This document shows positions 1-7,893 of a stretch of DNA of 10,231 nt, piece after piece. Position 1 is the first letter of the stretch. Each line of letters starts with the position of its first letter. The translations under genes were made by a program, and so were the position numbers. The stretch is from NCBI GenBank assembly GCA_003133265.1, contig PKWQ01000227.1:2555-12785 (forward strand), read 5' to 3'. The DNA comes from Acetobacteraceae bacterium. GTDB lineage: Bacteria > Pseudomonadota > Alphaproteobacteria > Acetobacterales > Acetobacteraceae. The notes under the pieces were generated by a model, which saw only the letters and a program-made list of their open reading frames with translations, made no database searches and had not been told where the DNA came from.

Positions 1-1103
1 TCCACCGGCACGGTGTTGGTGAACACCGCCTTCACCTCGACATAGATCGCCGGGGTCTTGTAAACGCCGGCCAGCAGCGTGGCGTACAGATAGGTCGGCA
101 CCGCCGGGGCGAAAGTCGAGAGATAGGCGCCCATGTTGCAGATCGTGTTCACCCGCAGCGCCAGGAAGTGGCCGTCCTTGTCCAGCGCCATCTCGGCGAC
201 GCTGTCATGGTCGCGGCCGTGCGCGTCGGATATGAAGCTCTCGCTGCGCTCGGCGGTCCATTTCACCGGCCGGCGCACCTTGCCGGACGCCCAGGTAACG
301 ATGGCCTCTTCCGCGTAATGGTAGATCTTCGAGCCGAAGCCGCCGCCGACATCGGGGGCAACGACGCGCAGCTTGTTCTCCGGGATGTGCAGCACGAAGG
401 CGCCCATCAGCAGCCGGATCACGTGCGGGTTCTGGCTGGTGGTGTAGAGCGTGAAATCGCCCGAGGAGGTATCGAACTCGCCCACCGCCGCGCGCGGCTC
501 CATCGCATTCGGGATCAGTCGATTATTGAGCAGATCGAGCCGGACCACTTTCGCGGCGGAGGCGAAGGCCGCATCGACCAGCGCCTTGTCGCCGAGATGC
601 CAGTCATAGCACTGGTTATCGGCCACATCGTCATGCACCCGCGACGCGCCGGGCGCGATGGCGTCGCGCACGTTGGCGACGGCGGGCAGATCGGTCAGGT
701 CCAGGACCAGAAGCTCCGCCGCGTCCTTCGCCTGCTGGCGGGTCTCGGCGATCACCACCGCGATCGGGTCGCCGACATGGCGCACCTTGCCGATCGCCAG
801 CACCGGATGCGGCGGCTCGGCCATCGGGCTGCCGTCCTTGTTGTGGATCTGCCAGCCGCAGGGCAGGCCGCCGATCTCCTCGGCCGCCAGATCGGCGCCG
901 GTGAACACCGCCACCACACCGGGGGCCGCCGCAGCCGCGCTGGTGTCGATCCCGTTGATGCGCGCGTGCGGCCGGTCGGAGCGCTTGATGTAGGCATAGA
1001 GCTGGCCAGGGCGGTTGATGTCGTCGGTATAATGACCGCGCCCGCTCAGGAACCGAACATCCTCCTTGCGGCGGACCGAGGCACCGATGCCTTCGAAAGC
1101 CAT
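1..1103 (-). CDS. Xanthine dehydrogenase-type molybdopterin-binding large subunit (CoxL-like), N-terminal part
   Basis: The molybdenum-cofactor subunit of a xanthine dehydrogenase/aldehyde oxidase-type hydroxylase, which oxidises aldehydes, purines, N-heterocycles or CO using water as the oxygen source. The first 367 codons are present with no stop; the gene continues past the left edge, and the family is usually about 750-800 residues. The start at 1103 reads MAFEGIGASVRRKEDVRFLSG, a typical opening, and has a strong upstream GGGGGGAGA ribosome binding site. The a/b hammerhead domain spans roughly residues 20-130. The start of the cofactor-binding domain follows, with the conserved GGGFGSK at 253-259. 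The active-site loop that separates CO dehydrogenases (AYRCSFR) from other members lies outside the window, so the substrate is unknown. It lies 130 bp downstream of the iron-sulfur subunit gene, its expected partner. No frame break is seen. Confidence 0.93.
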   Translation of the reverse strand, partial: MAFEGIGASVRRKEDVRFLSGRGHYTDDINRPGQLYAYIKRSDRPHARINGIDTSAAAAAPGVVAVFTGADLAAEEIGGLPCGWQIHNKDGSPMAEPPHPVLAIGKVRHVGDPIAVVIAETRQQAKDAAELLVLDLTDLPAVANVRDAIAPGASRVHDDVADNQCYDWHLGDKALVDAAFASAAKVVRLDLLNNRLIPNAMEPRAAVGEFDTSSGDFTLYTTSQNPHVIRLLMGAFVLHIPENKLRVVAPDVGGGFGSKIYHYAEEAIVTWASGKVRRPVKWTAERSESFISDAHGRDHDSVAEMALDKDGHFLALRVNTICNMGAYLSTFAPAVPTYLYATLLAGVYKTPAIYVEVKAVFTNTVPV

Positions 1104-1127
1104 GGAACTGTCTCCCCCCGTTGCGAT

Positions 1128-1150
1128 CCGGCGGCCCGTGCGGGCGCCGG
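1128..1150 (-). other. Bulged hairpin just upstream of the large-subunit ribosome binding site
   Basis: CCGGC at 1128-1132 pairs with GCCGG at 1146-1150, and GCCC at 1134-1137 pairs with GGGC at 1142-1145. This gives a 9-bp GC stem with one bulged base (1133) and a 4-nt loop. On the minus-strand transcript it ends about 24 nt before the large-subunit ATG, directly upstream of the purine-rich ribosome binding site. It could be an intercistronic stability or processing element. No U-run follows, so a simple terminator is unlikely. The function is inferred; a stem of this size can also arise by chance in GC-rich DNA. Confidence 0.35.
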
Positions 1151-1233
1151 ACGTATCGTCAACAAGCCTGTACGCCTGCGTGCGGGCCGCCGGCTTTGCC
1201 GCCGGTTCTGGCCCAGGACTCTCGTGCGGCGGT

Positions 1234-1722
<489 letters not shown>

Positions 1723-1757
1723 CGTTTCCCCCATCTGTCGCCGCCAAAACATTACGC

Positions 1758-1809
1758 CCGGCCGCGCGATTTCCGCGGCCGGAGCCCGCGCGAGTGTGAT
1801 CGCGCGGGC
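1758..1809 (-). terminator. Two tandem GC-rich hairpins between the aldo/keto reductase and iron-sulfur subunit genes
   Basis: Two perfect inverted repeats stand one base apart. The first pairs 1784-1792 (GCCCGCGCG) with 1801-1809 around an 8-nt loop. The second pairs 1758-1766 (CCGGCCGCG) with 1774-1782 around a 7-nt loop. Read on the minus strand they begin about 35 nt after the reductase stop at 1844. The RNA then continues GCGUAAUGUUUUGG, with only a short U-tract. They may form a terminator, an attenuator or a 3'-end protecting element for the upstream SDR-AKR message. Only about 35 nt separate them from the iron-sulfur subunit start, too little for a conventional downstream promoter. 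Partial read-through into the hydroxylase genes is therefore plausible. Confidence 0.5.
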
Positions 1810-1843
1810 AAGCGATGGTCAAGCGTCGTGTGCGCGCCCGACC

Positions 1844-2839
1844 CTACACATACACCCCCGGCATGCCGCCGGCCGGATAGCGTGTGCCGGCAGCCGCCCC
1901 GCGCGGGATGGCCTGCGAGATACGCTCCACCTCGTCGGGCGTCAGCTTCACCCGCAAGGCGCCGACATTCTCGTCCAGCCGCTGCGCGTACCGGGTGCCG
2001 GGGATCGCCACCACATCCGGCCCCTGGGCGAGCAGCCACGCCAAAGTGAGTTGCGACGGCGTGCAGCCCTTGTCCGCCGCCATCGCCTCGATCTGCGCCA
2101 CCAGTTCGCGGTTGCGGGCGAAATTCTCCGCCTGGAAGCGCGGATGCGCGGCGCGCCTGCCGTCGATATCCGACAGGGTCTGGATCTTGCCGGTCAGGAA
2201 GCCGCGCCCCAGCGGCGCGTAGGCGACGAAGCCGATGCCAAGCGCGAGCGTCGTTTCACGGGTTTCTTCCGCCTCGGTCCGATACAGCAGCGAGTATTCG
2301 GTCTGCACCGCCGCGATCGGATGCACCTTGTGCGCCCGGCGGATGGTTTCCGGCCGCGCTTCCGACAGGCCGAGGAAGCGCACCTTGCCCTGTTCGACCA
2401 GCCGGGCCATCGCGCCCACCGTGTCCTCGATCGGCACGGTCGGATCGACACGATGCTGGTAGTACAGGTCGATGACGTCCTCGCCGAGCCGCTTCAGGCT
2501 CGCGTCGCACGCCTGGATCACGTAGTCCGGCCGCCCGTCCACGCCGTTCTGCTGGCCCTCGCGCCGCGTCTGGCCGAATTTGGTCACCAGCACGACACGA
2601 TCGCGCCGCCCCTTGATCGCCCGGCCGATCAGGGTTTCGTTGTGGCCCCAACCATACATGTCCGAGGAGTCCAGATGATCGACGCCCTGGTCGATGGCGT
2701 GACGGATCATATCTTCCGATGCCGCGTCATCGACCGCGCCATAGACGCCCGAGAGCGACATGCCGCCAAGCCCGATCGCCGAGACCGACAATCCCCCCGT
2801 GCCCAGCGCGCGATGCTTGAGCTTTTTCGCGTTCGTCAT
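1844..2839 (-). CDS. Aldo/keto reductase (AKR13/YakC-like)
   Basis: A predicted NADPH-dependent cytosolic reductase of aldehydes or ketones with a (beta/alpha)8 barrel. It has 331 residues, the full family length. The AKR catalytic tetrad can be assigned as D57 and Y62 (HLDSSDMYG), K87 (VTKFG) and H129 (LYYQHRVD). The opening RALGTGGLSVSAIGLGGMSL and the late IPGTRYAQRLDENVGAL segment, which binds the cofactor phosphate, are typical of the AKR13 branch. The start at 2839 has a strong GAGGGGGAGG ribosome binding site. The gene lies 67 bp downstream of the SDR gene on the same strand, so the two are probably co-transcribed. The substrate is unknown; the context suggests handling of a carbonyl intermediate beside an alcohol dehydrogenase and an aldehyde- or heterocycle-oxidising molybdoenzyme. 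Confidence 0.94.
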   Translation of the reverse strand: MTNAKKLKHRALGTGGLSVSAIGLGGMSLSGVYGAVDDAASEDMIRHAIDQGVDHLDSSDMYGWGHNETLIGRAIKGRRDRVVLVTKFGQTRREGQQNGVDGRPDYVIQACDASLKRLGEDVIDLYYQHRVDPTVPIEDTVGAMARLVEQGKVRFLGLSEARPETIRRAHKVHPIAAVQTEYSLLYRTEAEETRETTLALGIGFVAYAPLGRGFLTGKIQTLSDIDGRRAAHPRFQAENFARNRELVAQIEAMAADKGCTPSQLTLAWLLAQGPDVVAIPGTRYAQRLDENVGALRVKLTPDEVERISQAIPRGAAAGTRYPAGGMPGVYV

Positions 2840-2906
2840 GGTTGCCTCCCCCTCATTGTGCCTGCGCTCCCCTCGCCCACTCGATAGCGGACAGCCCGTT
2901 ACCCGC

Positions 2907-3707
2907 TCAGGCCCGCGCCACGCTGGTCACCGCGGCGGGAGAGGCAGTGCGTCCGCCATCCACCGCGTACTGCGCGCCGGTGACGTTGCTGGCGAGGTCC
3001 GAGCAGAGGAACTGCACCACGTTGGCGACCTCCTCCGGCGTCGCGTAGCGCCCGAGCGGGATCACCGCCTGATAGCGCTGGGCGACCACGCCGGGATTGT
3101 CCGGGCTCACCTGATTCTCGATCGCGTGGATCATCCGCGTATCGACCGGGCCAGGACACACCGCGTTGACGCGCACGCCGAACTGCCCGACCTCGCCGGC
3201 GGCGACCTTGGTCAGGCCAACCACGGCGTGCTTGGAGGCGACATAGGCGGGCATCCCCGGCGAGCCGACCAGTCCGGCGATCGAGGCGGTGTTGACCACC
3301 GCGCCGCGCCTCTGGGCGATCATCACCGGCAGGACGTAGCGCAGGCCCAGGAACACGCCCTTCACGTTCACGCCCATCACGGCGTCGAACATCGCCTCGT
3401 CGTACTCGGCGGTCGGCGCCACCTTGCCCTCGATGCCGGCATTGTTGTGGAAGCAGTCGATGGCGCCGAAACTGTCCAGCGCCGCCTTCACATAGGCCTG
3501 CACGTCGGCGGACTTCGTCACGTCGGCGGCGACGAACAGCGACTGGCCGCCCTGCTGGCGGATGATGCCGGCGGTCGCCTCGCCGCCCGCAATGTCGCGG
3601 TCGACCACCACCACCTTGGCCCCACGGCTGGCGAAGCCGAGCGCCGTCGCGCGCCCGATGCCATTGCCCGCGCCCGTGATCAGCGCGACCTTGCCTTTGA
3701 AATCCAT
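2907..3707 (-). CDS. Short-chain dehydrogenase/reductase (classical SDR), NAD-type
   Basis: An oxidoreductase of the classical SDR family, acting on a hydroxyl or keto group of an unidentified substrate. With the start at 3707 it has 266 residues. The Rossmann dinucleotide motif TGAGNGIG lies at 11-18. D36 at the end of beta-2 favours NAD(H) over NADP(H). NNAG is at 88-91, and the catalytic tetrad is N114, S142, Y155 and K159 (YVASK). The CPGPVDTRM segment and the C-terminal GAQYAVDGG are typical. The frame stays open to an alternative start near 3779. The ATG at 3707 is chosen because AGGGGAG sits upstream and MDFKGKVALITG is the usual start. It is the first gene of the minus-strand oxidoreductase cluster and is divergent from the cyclase gene. 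Confidence 0.94.
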   Translation of the reverse strand: MDFKGKVALITGAGNGIGRATALGFASRGAKVVVVDRDIAGGEATAGIIRQQGGQSLFVAADVTKSADVQAYVKAALDSFGAIDCFHNNAGIEGKVAPTAEYDEAMFDAVMGVNVKGVFLGLRYVLPVMIAQRRGAVVNTASIAGLVGSPGMPAYVASKHAVVGLTKVAAGEVGQFGVRVNAVCPGPVDTRMIHAIENQVSPDNPGVVAQRYQAVIPLGRYATPEEVANVVQFLCSDLASNVTGAQYAVDGGRTASPAAVTSVARA

Positions 3708-3829
3708 CCCGTTTTGCTCCCCTATGGTATCAATCTTGCCGGAACTGTAGCACGGCCGGTGTGGCAGGCCAGATTGCATCGCGGTTTCATCGCGCGCGGG
3801 AATATGGCAGCCTGTCCACGGAACTACTT
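3708..3829. promoter_or_regulatory. Divergent intergenic region between the SDR and cyclase genes
   Basis: This 122-bp stretch separates the SDR start (minus strand) from the chosen cyclase start (plus strand). It should carry the promoters for both directions, since no other gap precedes either gene. The SDR ribosome binding site (AGGGGAG on the minus strand) is clear. GGAA at 3820-3823, 6 nt before the ATG at 3830, is a weak site for the cyclase gene. I see no convincing -35/-10 pair and no strong operator palindrome. If translation begins at the GTG at 3761, the usable promoter region shrinks to about 50 bp. Confidence 0.35.
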
Positions 3830-6800
3830 ATGATGGTGCCGCCGCACGGCACCCGATCGGGCAGGATGGCAGGCGAACGACGACAGATTGACGCCACAGC
3901 CGTACCGGATATCGGCCGATGGCTCGACGGACTCGGGCTCGGCCGGTACCGGACGCTGTTCGCCGAGCAGGAAATCGGCGCCGACGTGCTCGGCGACCTG
4001 AACGAGCGCGACCTGGAAGCCTGGGGCGTTCCGTTCGGCCCGCGCAAACGCATCATGAAGGCGATCACGGCGCTGCCCGCTCTCCGCCCGCCTGCCCTGG
4101 CCGCAGCGGACGCTGCCGCGAAGACCGAGCCGGGCAGCGGCGCGGAGCGGCGTCAGGTGACGATCATGTTCTGCGACATGGTGGGCTCCACGCGGCTGGC
4201 CGCCGAACTCGACCCCGAGGACACGCGCGAGGTGATGCGCGCCTACCGCGACGTCTGCAACGGTGCCATCGGCGCGTTCGACGGCCATGTGGTGCGCTAT
4301 TTCGGCGACGGCGTGCTGGCCTGCTTCGGCTGGCCGCTGGCGCACGAGGACGATGCCGAACGCGCCGTGCGCGCCGGGATCGCCGTCGTGCGCGAATTGC
4401 GCCGGACACACCCGCTGCCGGGGATCATGGTACAGGTCCGCATCGGCATCGCCACCGGTCTCGTCGTCATCGGCGACCTGATCGGCAAGGGGGCCTCGCA
4501 GGAACCATCGGTGGTCGGCGAAACGCCGAACCTGGCGGCACGGTTGCAGATGATCGCCGGCGCGGATGGCATCGTGGTATCGGCCAGCACGCGCCGCCTG
4601 CTCGGCTCGATGTTCAAGCTGGAGGAAGTCGGCCCGCTCGACCTGAAGGACATCCCCGAACCGGTGACGGTCTGGCGCGTCAGCGGCGAGGCAAGGACGG
4701 AAAGCCGCTTCGCCGCCACGCACAGCACGCAGGTCGGCGCGCTGATCGGCCGTGAGGCAGAGATGGCGCTGCTGCTCGATCGCTGGCAGCAGGCGATACA
4801 AGGCGAGGGCCAGGTGGTGCTGCTGTCCGGCCAGGCCGGCATCGGCAAATCCCGGCTGGCCGAGGCGTTGTGCGAGAAGATCGGCCTGGAGCCGCGTTCG
4901 CTGCTGCGCTACCAGTGCTCGCCCTACCACATGAACAGCGCGCTGTATCCGGTCATCACCCGGATAGAGCGTGTCGCGCACATTCAGCCGGAAGACCCGC
5001 CGGAGCGCCGGCTGGACAAGCTTCGCGTGCTCCTCGCCAGCGTGCCCGAGACGTCCGACACAGCGGTGGCGTTGCTGGCCGAGCTGCTCTCGATCCCGCC
5101 CACACCCGGGTTGACGCCGCTCGGGCTCGATCCGCCGGCCCGCAAGCAGGCGACGCTGGAGTTGCTGATCGATCTTACATCCAAGATCGTCCGACAGAAG
5201 AAGGTTCTGGTCCTGCTGGAAGACGCGCACTGGATCGATCCGACGACGCAGGAACTGTTCGACCGCTTCCTCGCCAGGATCCATGATCTGCCGATACTGG
5301 TGCTGATCACCTTCCGCCCGGAATTCGAGCAGCCCGCCTGGGCCGCCCATCCGTACACGACGCAGTTACAGCTCAATCGCCTGTCCCGTCACGCCAGCAA
5401 CCTGATGCTGGACGGATTGAGCGGCGGACGGGCGCTGCCTGCGGAGGTGCGGGAATCGATCCTGGCGAAGACGGATGGCGTGCCGCTGTTCGTCGAGGAA
5501 CTGACCAAAACCATGCTGGAATCCGACCTGCTGCACAATGTCGACGGGCAGTGGATGCTGAGCGGCCCGCTGTCGGCGCTGGCGGTGCCCACGACGCTGC
5601 AGGACAGCCTGATGGCGCGTCTGGATCGCATGGCGCCGGTCAAGTCGATCGCGCAGATCGGCGCGGCAATCGGCCGTGAATTCTCCTATCGGCTGATCGC
5701 CGCCCTGGTACCGCTGGAGCCGCCGAATCTGCACGAAGCGCTCGGCCAACTGGTCGCGGCGGAGCTGATCTACGCGCGCGGCGCGCCGCCCGATGCCGTC
5801 TACATGTTCAAGCACGCGCTGTTGCAGGACGTGGCCTATGCCAGCCTGCTGCGGGTCAACCGGCAGGAGTTGCATAGCCGGATCGCGGAGGCGCTGCGCA
5901 CGCAGCTTCCCGACATCGCCACCAAGCAGCCCGAACTGCTGGCGCGGCATTATACCGAGGCAGGCCTGACCGAACAGGCGATCGAGTGGTGGCAGAAAGC
6001 CGGCGACCTGGCCATCCACCGCTCCGCCGACGTGGACGCCACCTCGCATCTGGGGCGAGCGATCGACCTGCTGGGCACGCTGCCGGCAGGACCCGAACGC
6101 GATATGCGGGAGCTGCATCTGCGCGCCGATCTCAGTGGCTCGCTGTTCGCCACCCAGGGCTACAGCTCAGCCGATGCCGAGGCGAACTCCAACCGGGCCT
6201 GGGAATTGTGCGAACGGGTGGACGGCGGCGCGAAACTGTTCCAGGTGCTGTGGGGCCGATTCACCGCGCATCTGGTCCGCGCCGACATCCCCCGGGCAAC
6301 GCAGGAAGCGGAACGGTTCCATGTCCTGGCGGAGCGCGCCGACGACCCCGCGCTGATCGGCATGGCGCTGCGCAATCTCGGCATCGTGAAACTGCACGGT
6401 GGCGAACTGCGCGTTGCCCAGGTCCATCTGGAACGGGCGATAAGACTGATCAACTCAGGGCGGCGGGAAGATTTCACCTTCGCCTACGGTCTCGACCCGC
6501 TGACCACCGCACTCTCCTCGCTCTGTCTGTTGCAGCAGCAGATCGGCGCGCTCGACCGGGCAGCGGCGACCGCGCGCGAGGCGCTGCAGGCGGGACGCAA
6601 CACGAACCATTTCGCCTCGATGGCCTATGTGCTGCTGCGCGTCGGCCTGCATGCGATGCTGCGCGGCGATGCCGCCACGGTCGAGGTGCTGGGCAACGAG
6701 CTGCTGAGCAGCGCGACGCAACGCAACGGCCGGACATGGAGCCGGTATGGCGAAATCCTGTGCGGCTGGCACTTGGCCGCAAGCGGGACCGTCGGCGCCG

Positions 6801-7264
6801 GGATTGAGCAGATGGATCGGGGCATCGAGGGCATCCATGCGGCGAACGGCAAGATGTTCATCCCGATGTTCCGTTTCGAGCAGGCCATGTTCCTGACGCG
6901 GGAAGGCAGGTTCGCCGAAGCGCACGACCGGCTGGACGCCGCCCAGGTGCTGATCGAGCCCGGCGGACAGCGGATGGCGGAAGCGGAACTGCACAGGCTG
7001 CGCGCGGAGATCGCGCTGGCGACGGCCCAGAACGACGCGGCGGCGGAAGCGCTGTTCGCCCGCGCCCTGGACACCGCCCGCCAGCAAGGCGCGCTGTTCT
7101 GCGCCCTGCGCGCCGCGACCGGCCTGGCGCGCCTGTACCAGGCGCGCGGACGCAACGGCGACGCACGACAGATACTGGCGCCGGTCTACGCCGAGTACGC
7201 CGAAGGCTGGGAAACACCGGACATGCAAGCGGCGAAGGCGCTGCTGGACGAACTGGGGCGCTAA
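3830..7264 (+). CDS. SAM domain - class III nucleotide cyclase - AAA ATPase - TPR-like signalling protein
   Basis: A large soluble signalling protein of 1144 residues with no evident membrane segment. A sterile alpha motif domain spans about 28-80 (WLDGLGLGRYRTLF). A class III cyclase domain follows at about 103-290. Its metal ligands are D116 (FCDMVGST) and D160 (YFGDG), and its transition-state residues are N234 and R238 (NLAAR). The position that is Lys in soluble adenylyl cyclase (human K95) is R156, and the Thr/Asp position is S227. An AAA_16/NTPase module has Walker A GQAGIGKS at 334-341 and Walker B LVLLEDAHWID near 460-470. From about residue 700 onward the protein is helical and TPR-like. 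There is no C-terminal LuxR helix-turn-helix. Other starts are GTG 3761, ATG 3833 and ATG 3866; 3830 is chosen for its upstream GGAA, and all leave the domains intact. Product (cAMP, cGMP or none) is uncertain. Confidence 0.92.
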   Translation: MMVPPHGTRSGRMAGERRQIDATAVPDIGRWLDGLGLGRYRTLFAEQEIGADVLGDLNERDLEAWGVPFGPRKRIMKAITALPALRPPALAAADAAAKTEPGSGAERRQVTIMFCDMVGSTRLAAELDPEDTREVMRAYRDVCNGAIGAFDGHVVRYFGDGVLACFGWPLAHEDDAERAVRAGIAVVRELRRTHPLPGIMVQVRIGIATGLVVIGDLIGKGASQEPSVVGETPNLAARLQMIAGADGIVVSASTRRLLGSMFKLEEVGPLDLKDIPEPVTVWRVSGEARTESRFAATHSTQVGALIGREAEMALLLDRWQQAIQGEGQVVLLSGQAGIGKSRLAEALCEKIGLEPRSLLRYQCSPYHMNSALYPVITRIERVAHIQPEDPPERRLDKLRVLLASVPETSDTAVALLAELLSIPPTPGLTPLGLDPPARKQATLELLIDLTSKIVRQKKVLVLLEDAHWIDPTTQELFDRFLARIHDLPILVLITFRPEFEQPAWAAHPYTTQLQLNRLSRHASNLMLDGLSGGRALPAEVRESILAKTDGVPLFVEELTKTMLESDLLHNVDGQWMLSGPLSALAVPTTLQDSLMARLDRMAPVKSIAQIGAAIGREFSYRLIAALVPLEPPNLHEALGQLVAAELIYARGAPPDAVYMFKHALLQDVAYASLLRVNRQELHSRIAEALRTQLPDIATKQPELLARHYTEAGLTEQAIEWWQKAGDLAIHRSADVDATSHLGRAIDLLGTLPAGPERDMRELHLRADLSGSLFATQGYSSADAEANSNRAWELCERVDGGAKLFQVLWGRFTAHLVRADIPRATQEAERFHVLAERADDPALIGMALRNLGIVKLHGGELRVAQVHLERAIRLINSGRREDFTFAYGLDPLTTALSSLCLLQQQIGALDRAAATAREALQAGRNTNHFASMAYVLLRVGLHAMLRGDAATVEVLGNELLSSATQRNGRTWSRYGEILCGWHLAASGTVGAGIEQMDRGIEGIHAANGKMFIPMFRFEQAMFLTREGRFAEAHDRLDAAQVLIEPGGQRMAEAELHRLRAEIALATAQNDAAAEALFARALDTARQQGALFCALRAATGLARLYQARGRNGDARQILAPVYAEYAEGWETPDMQAAKALLDELGR

Positions 7265-7893
7265 CCCGGAATGACCAGAGCCGGACCGCGCCAGGGAAAG
7301 GATGCGATCGGCTCCGCCGCGGTTGTCTCGAACGTCGCCAGCGCGGCGGAAAAATCCGCCGCCGCCAGATAGGCCAGCAACGGCGGCTGGATCGGCTCCA
7401 CCTCGTCGTCCCATACATGCTCTGGCGACTGGAACCGATACCCGAGCGCCCGCATCAAATTCAGCCGTGGCGCGTCGGCATAGACCAGGCCGAGCAGCGA
7501 CCGGCAGCCCCACGCCTGCGCGGCGCGCAGCATGTGCCAGCGCAGTACCGAATTGAGCCCGCTCCGCCCATGCCCGCGCGCGGTCGCCGCGCGGCTGAGG
7601 ATCGCGGCGGGAAACCAGCTCTCGTCCAGCGCGACCGAGATGCCCAGCTTCTCCTCCGCCCGCGCGCGGGTCGGCACGATGCGGCTCTGCATGGTCGCGA
7701 TCAGCCGCCCGTCCACATCCCAGCCGGCGGCCACCGCGCCGTCGTCGTGGCAGCCGTTCCACACCAGCTGCTCCGGGCGCAGCAGGCGGAACTCCCGGGC
7801 CTGGCGATACAGCTCCAGCCGTAACGCATTGACCGCGTCGGCGTCGGCGCGGTGCGCCAGGCCGACGCAATGGCGCATGATCGTTTCAGGCAT
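7261..7893 (-). CDS. GNAT-fold N-acyltransferase-like protein (possibly FeeM-like)
   Basis: A putative acyl-CoA or acyl-ACP-dependent N-acyltransferase of 210 residues. The N-terminus has the GNAT-like strand-helix pattern (HRADADAVNALRLELYRQ). A central RGHGRSGLN at 106-114 fits the acyl-CoA pyrophosphate loop, though it departs slightly from the Q/RxxGxG/A consensus. The later LGLVYADAPRLNLMRALGYRF at 134-154 is the familiar GNAT ending, 'neighbour ... lGF'. The pattern recalls N-acyl amino acid synthase-type GNATs, but the substrate cannot be assigned. The ATG at 7893 overlaps the protease stop by 8 nt, suggesting translational coupling; ATG 7878 is an alternative. Neither has a good ribosome binding site. 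The stop TAG (7263-7261) overlaps the stop of the convergent cyclase gene. The last 45 or so residues match nothing I recognise. Confidence 0.72.
   Translation of the reverse strand: MPETIMRHCVGLAHRADADAVNALRLELYRQAREFRLLRPEQLVWNGCHDDGAVAAGWDVDGRLIATMQSRIVPTRARAEEKLGISVALDESWFPAAILSRAATARGHGRSGLNSVLRWHMLRAAQAWGCRSLLGLVYADAPRLNLMRALGYRFQSPEHVWDDEVEPIQPPLLAYLAAADFSAALATFETTAAEPIASFPWRGPALVIPG

Noticed and set aside
1184..1214. Inverted repeat GGGCC...GGCCC between the two hydroxylase subunit genes
   Set aside because: The outer arms are only 5 bp and the interior pairs poorly, so it is not separable from GC-rich background.
1796..2887. Plus-strand frame of 363 codons opposite the aldo/keto reductase
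   Set aside because: The minus-strand reading has a complete catalytic tetrad and a ribosome binding site; this one has shadow-type composition (HRDR-rich) and no family resemblance.
3774..3806. Possible sigma-70 promoter for the cyclase: TTGCAT and AATATG
   Set aside because: The spacing is about 21 nt, too long, and the -10 match is weak; it could be chance.
2760..3833. Plus-strand frame of 357 codons opposite the SDR gene
   Set aside because: It is antisense to a complete classical SDR, His/Arg-rich and without a motif, and it would also run into the cyclase start region.
3824..5350. Minus-strand frame of 508 codons opposite the cyclase and ATPase domains
   Set aside because: The length is striking, but the Gln/Arg/His-rich product has no domain and mirrors the codon structure of the clearly real plus-strand gene.
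6455..7870. Minus-strand frame of 471 codons spanning the cyclase 3' end and the GNAT gene
   Set aside because: It crosses two genes in the wrong frame, is Arg/Ala/Gly-rich and has no motif. The GNAT frame in the same area shows family features.
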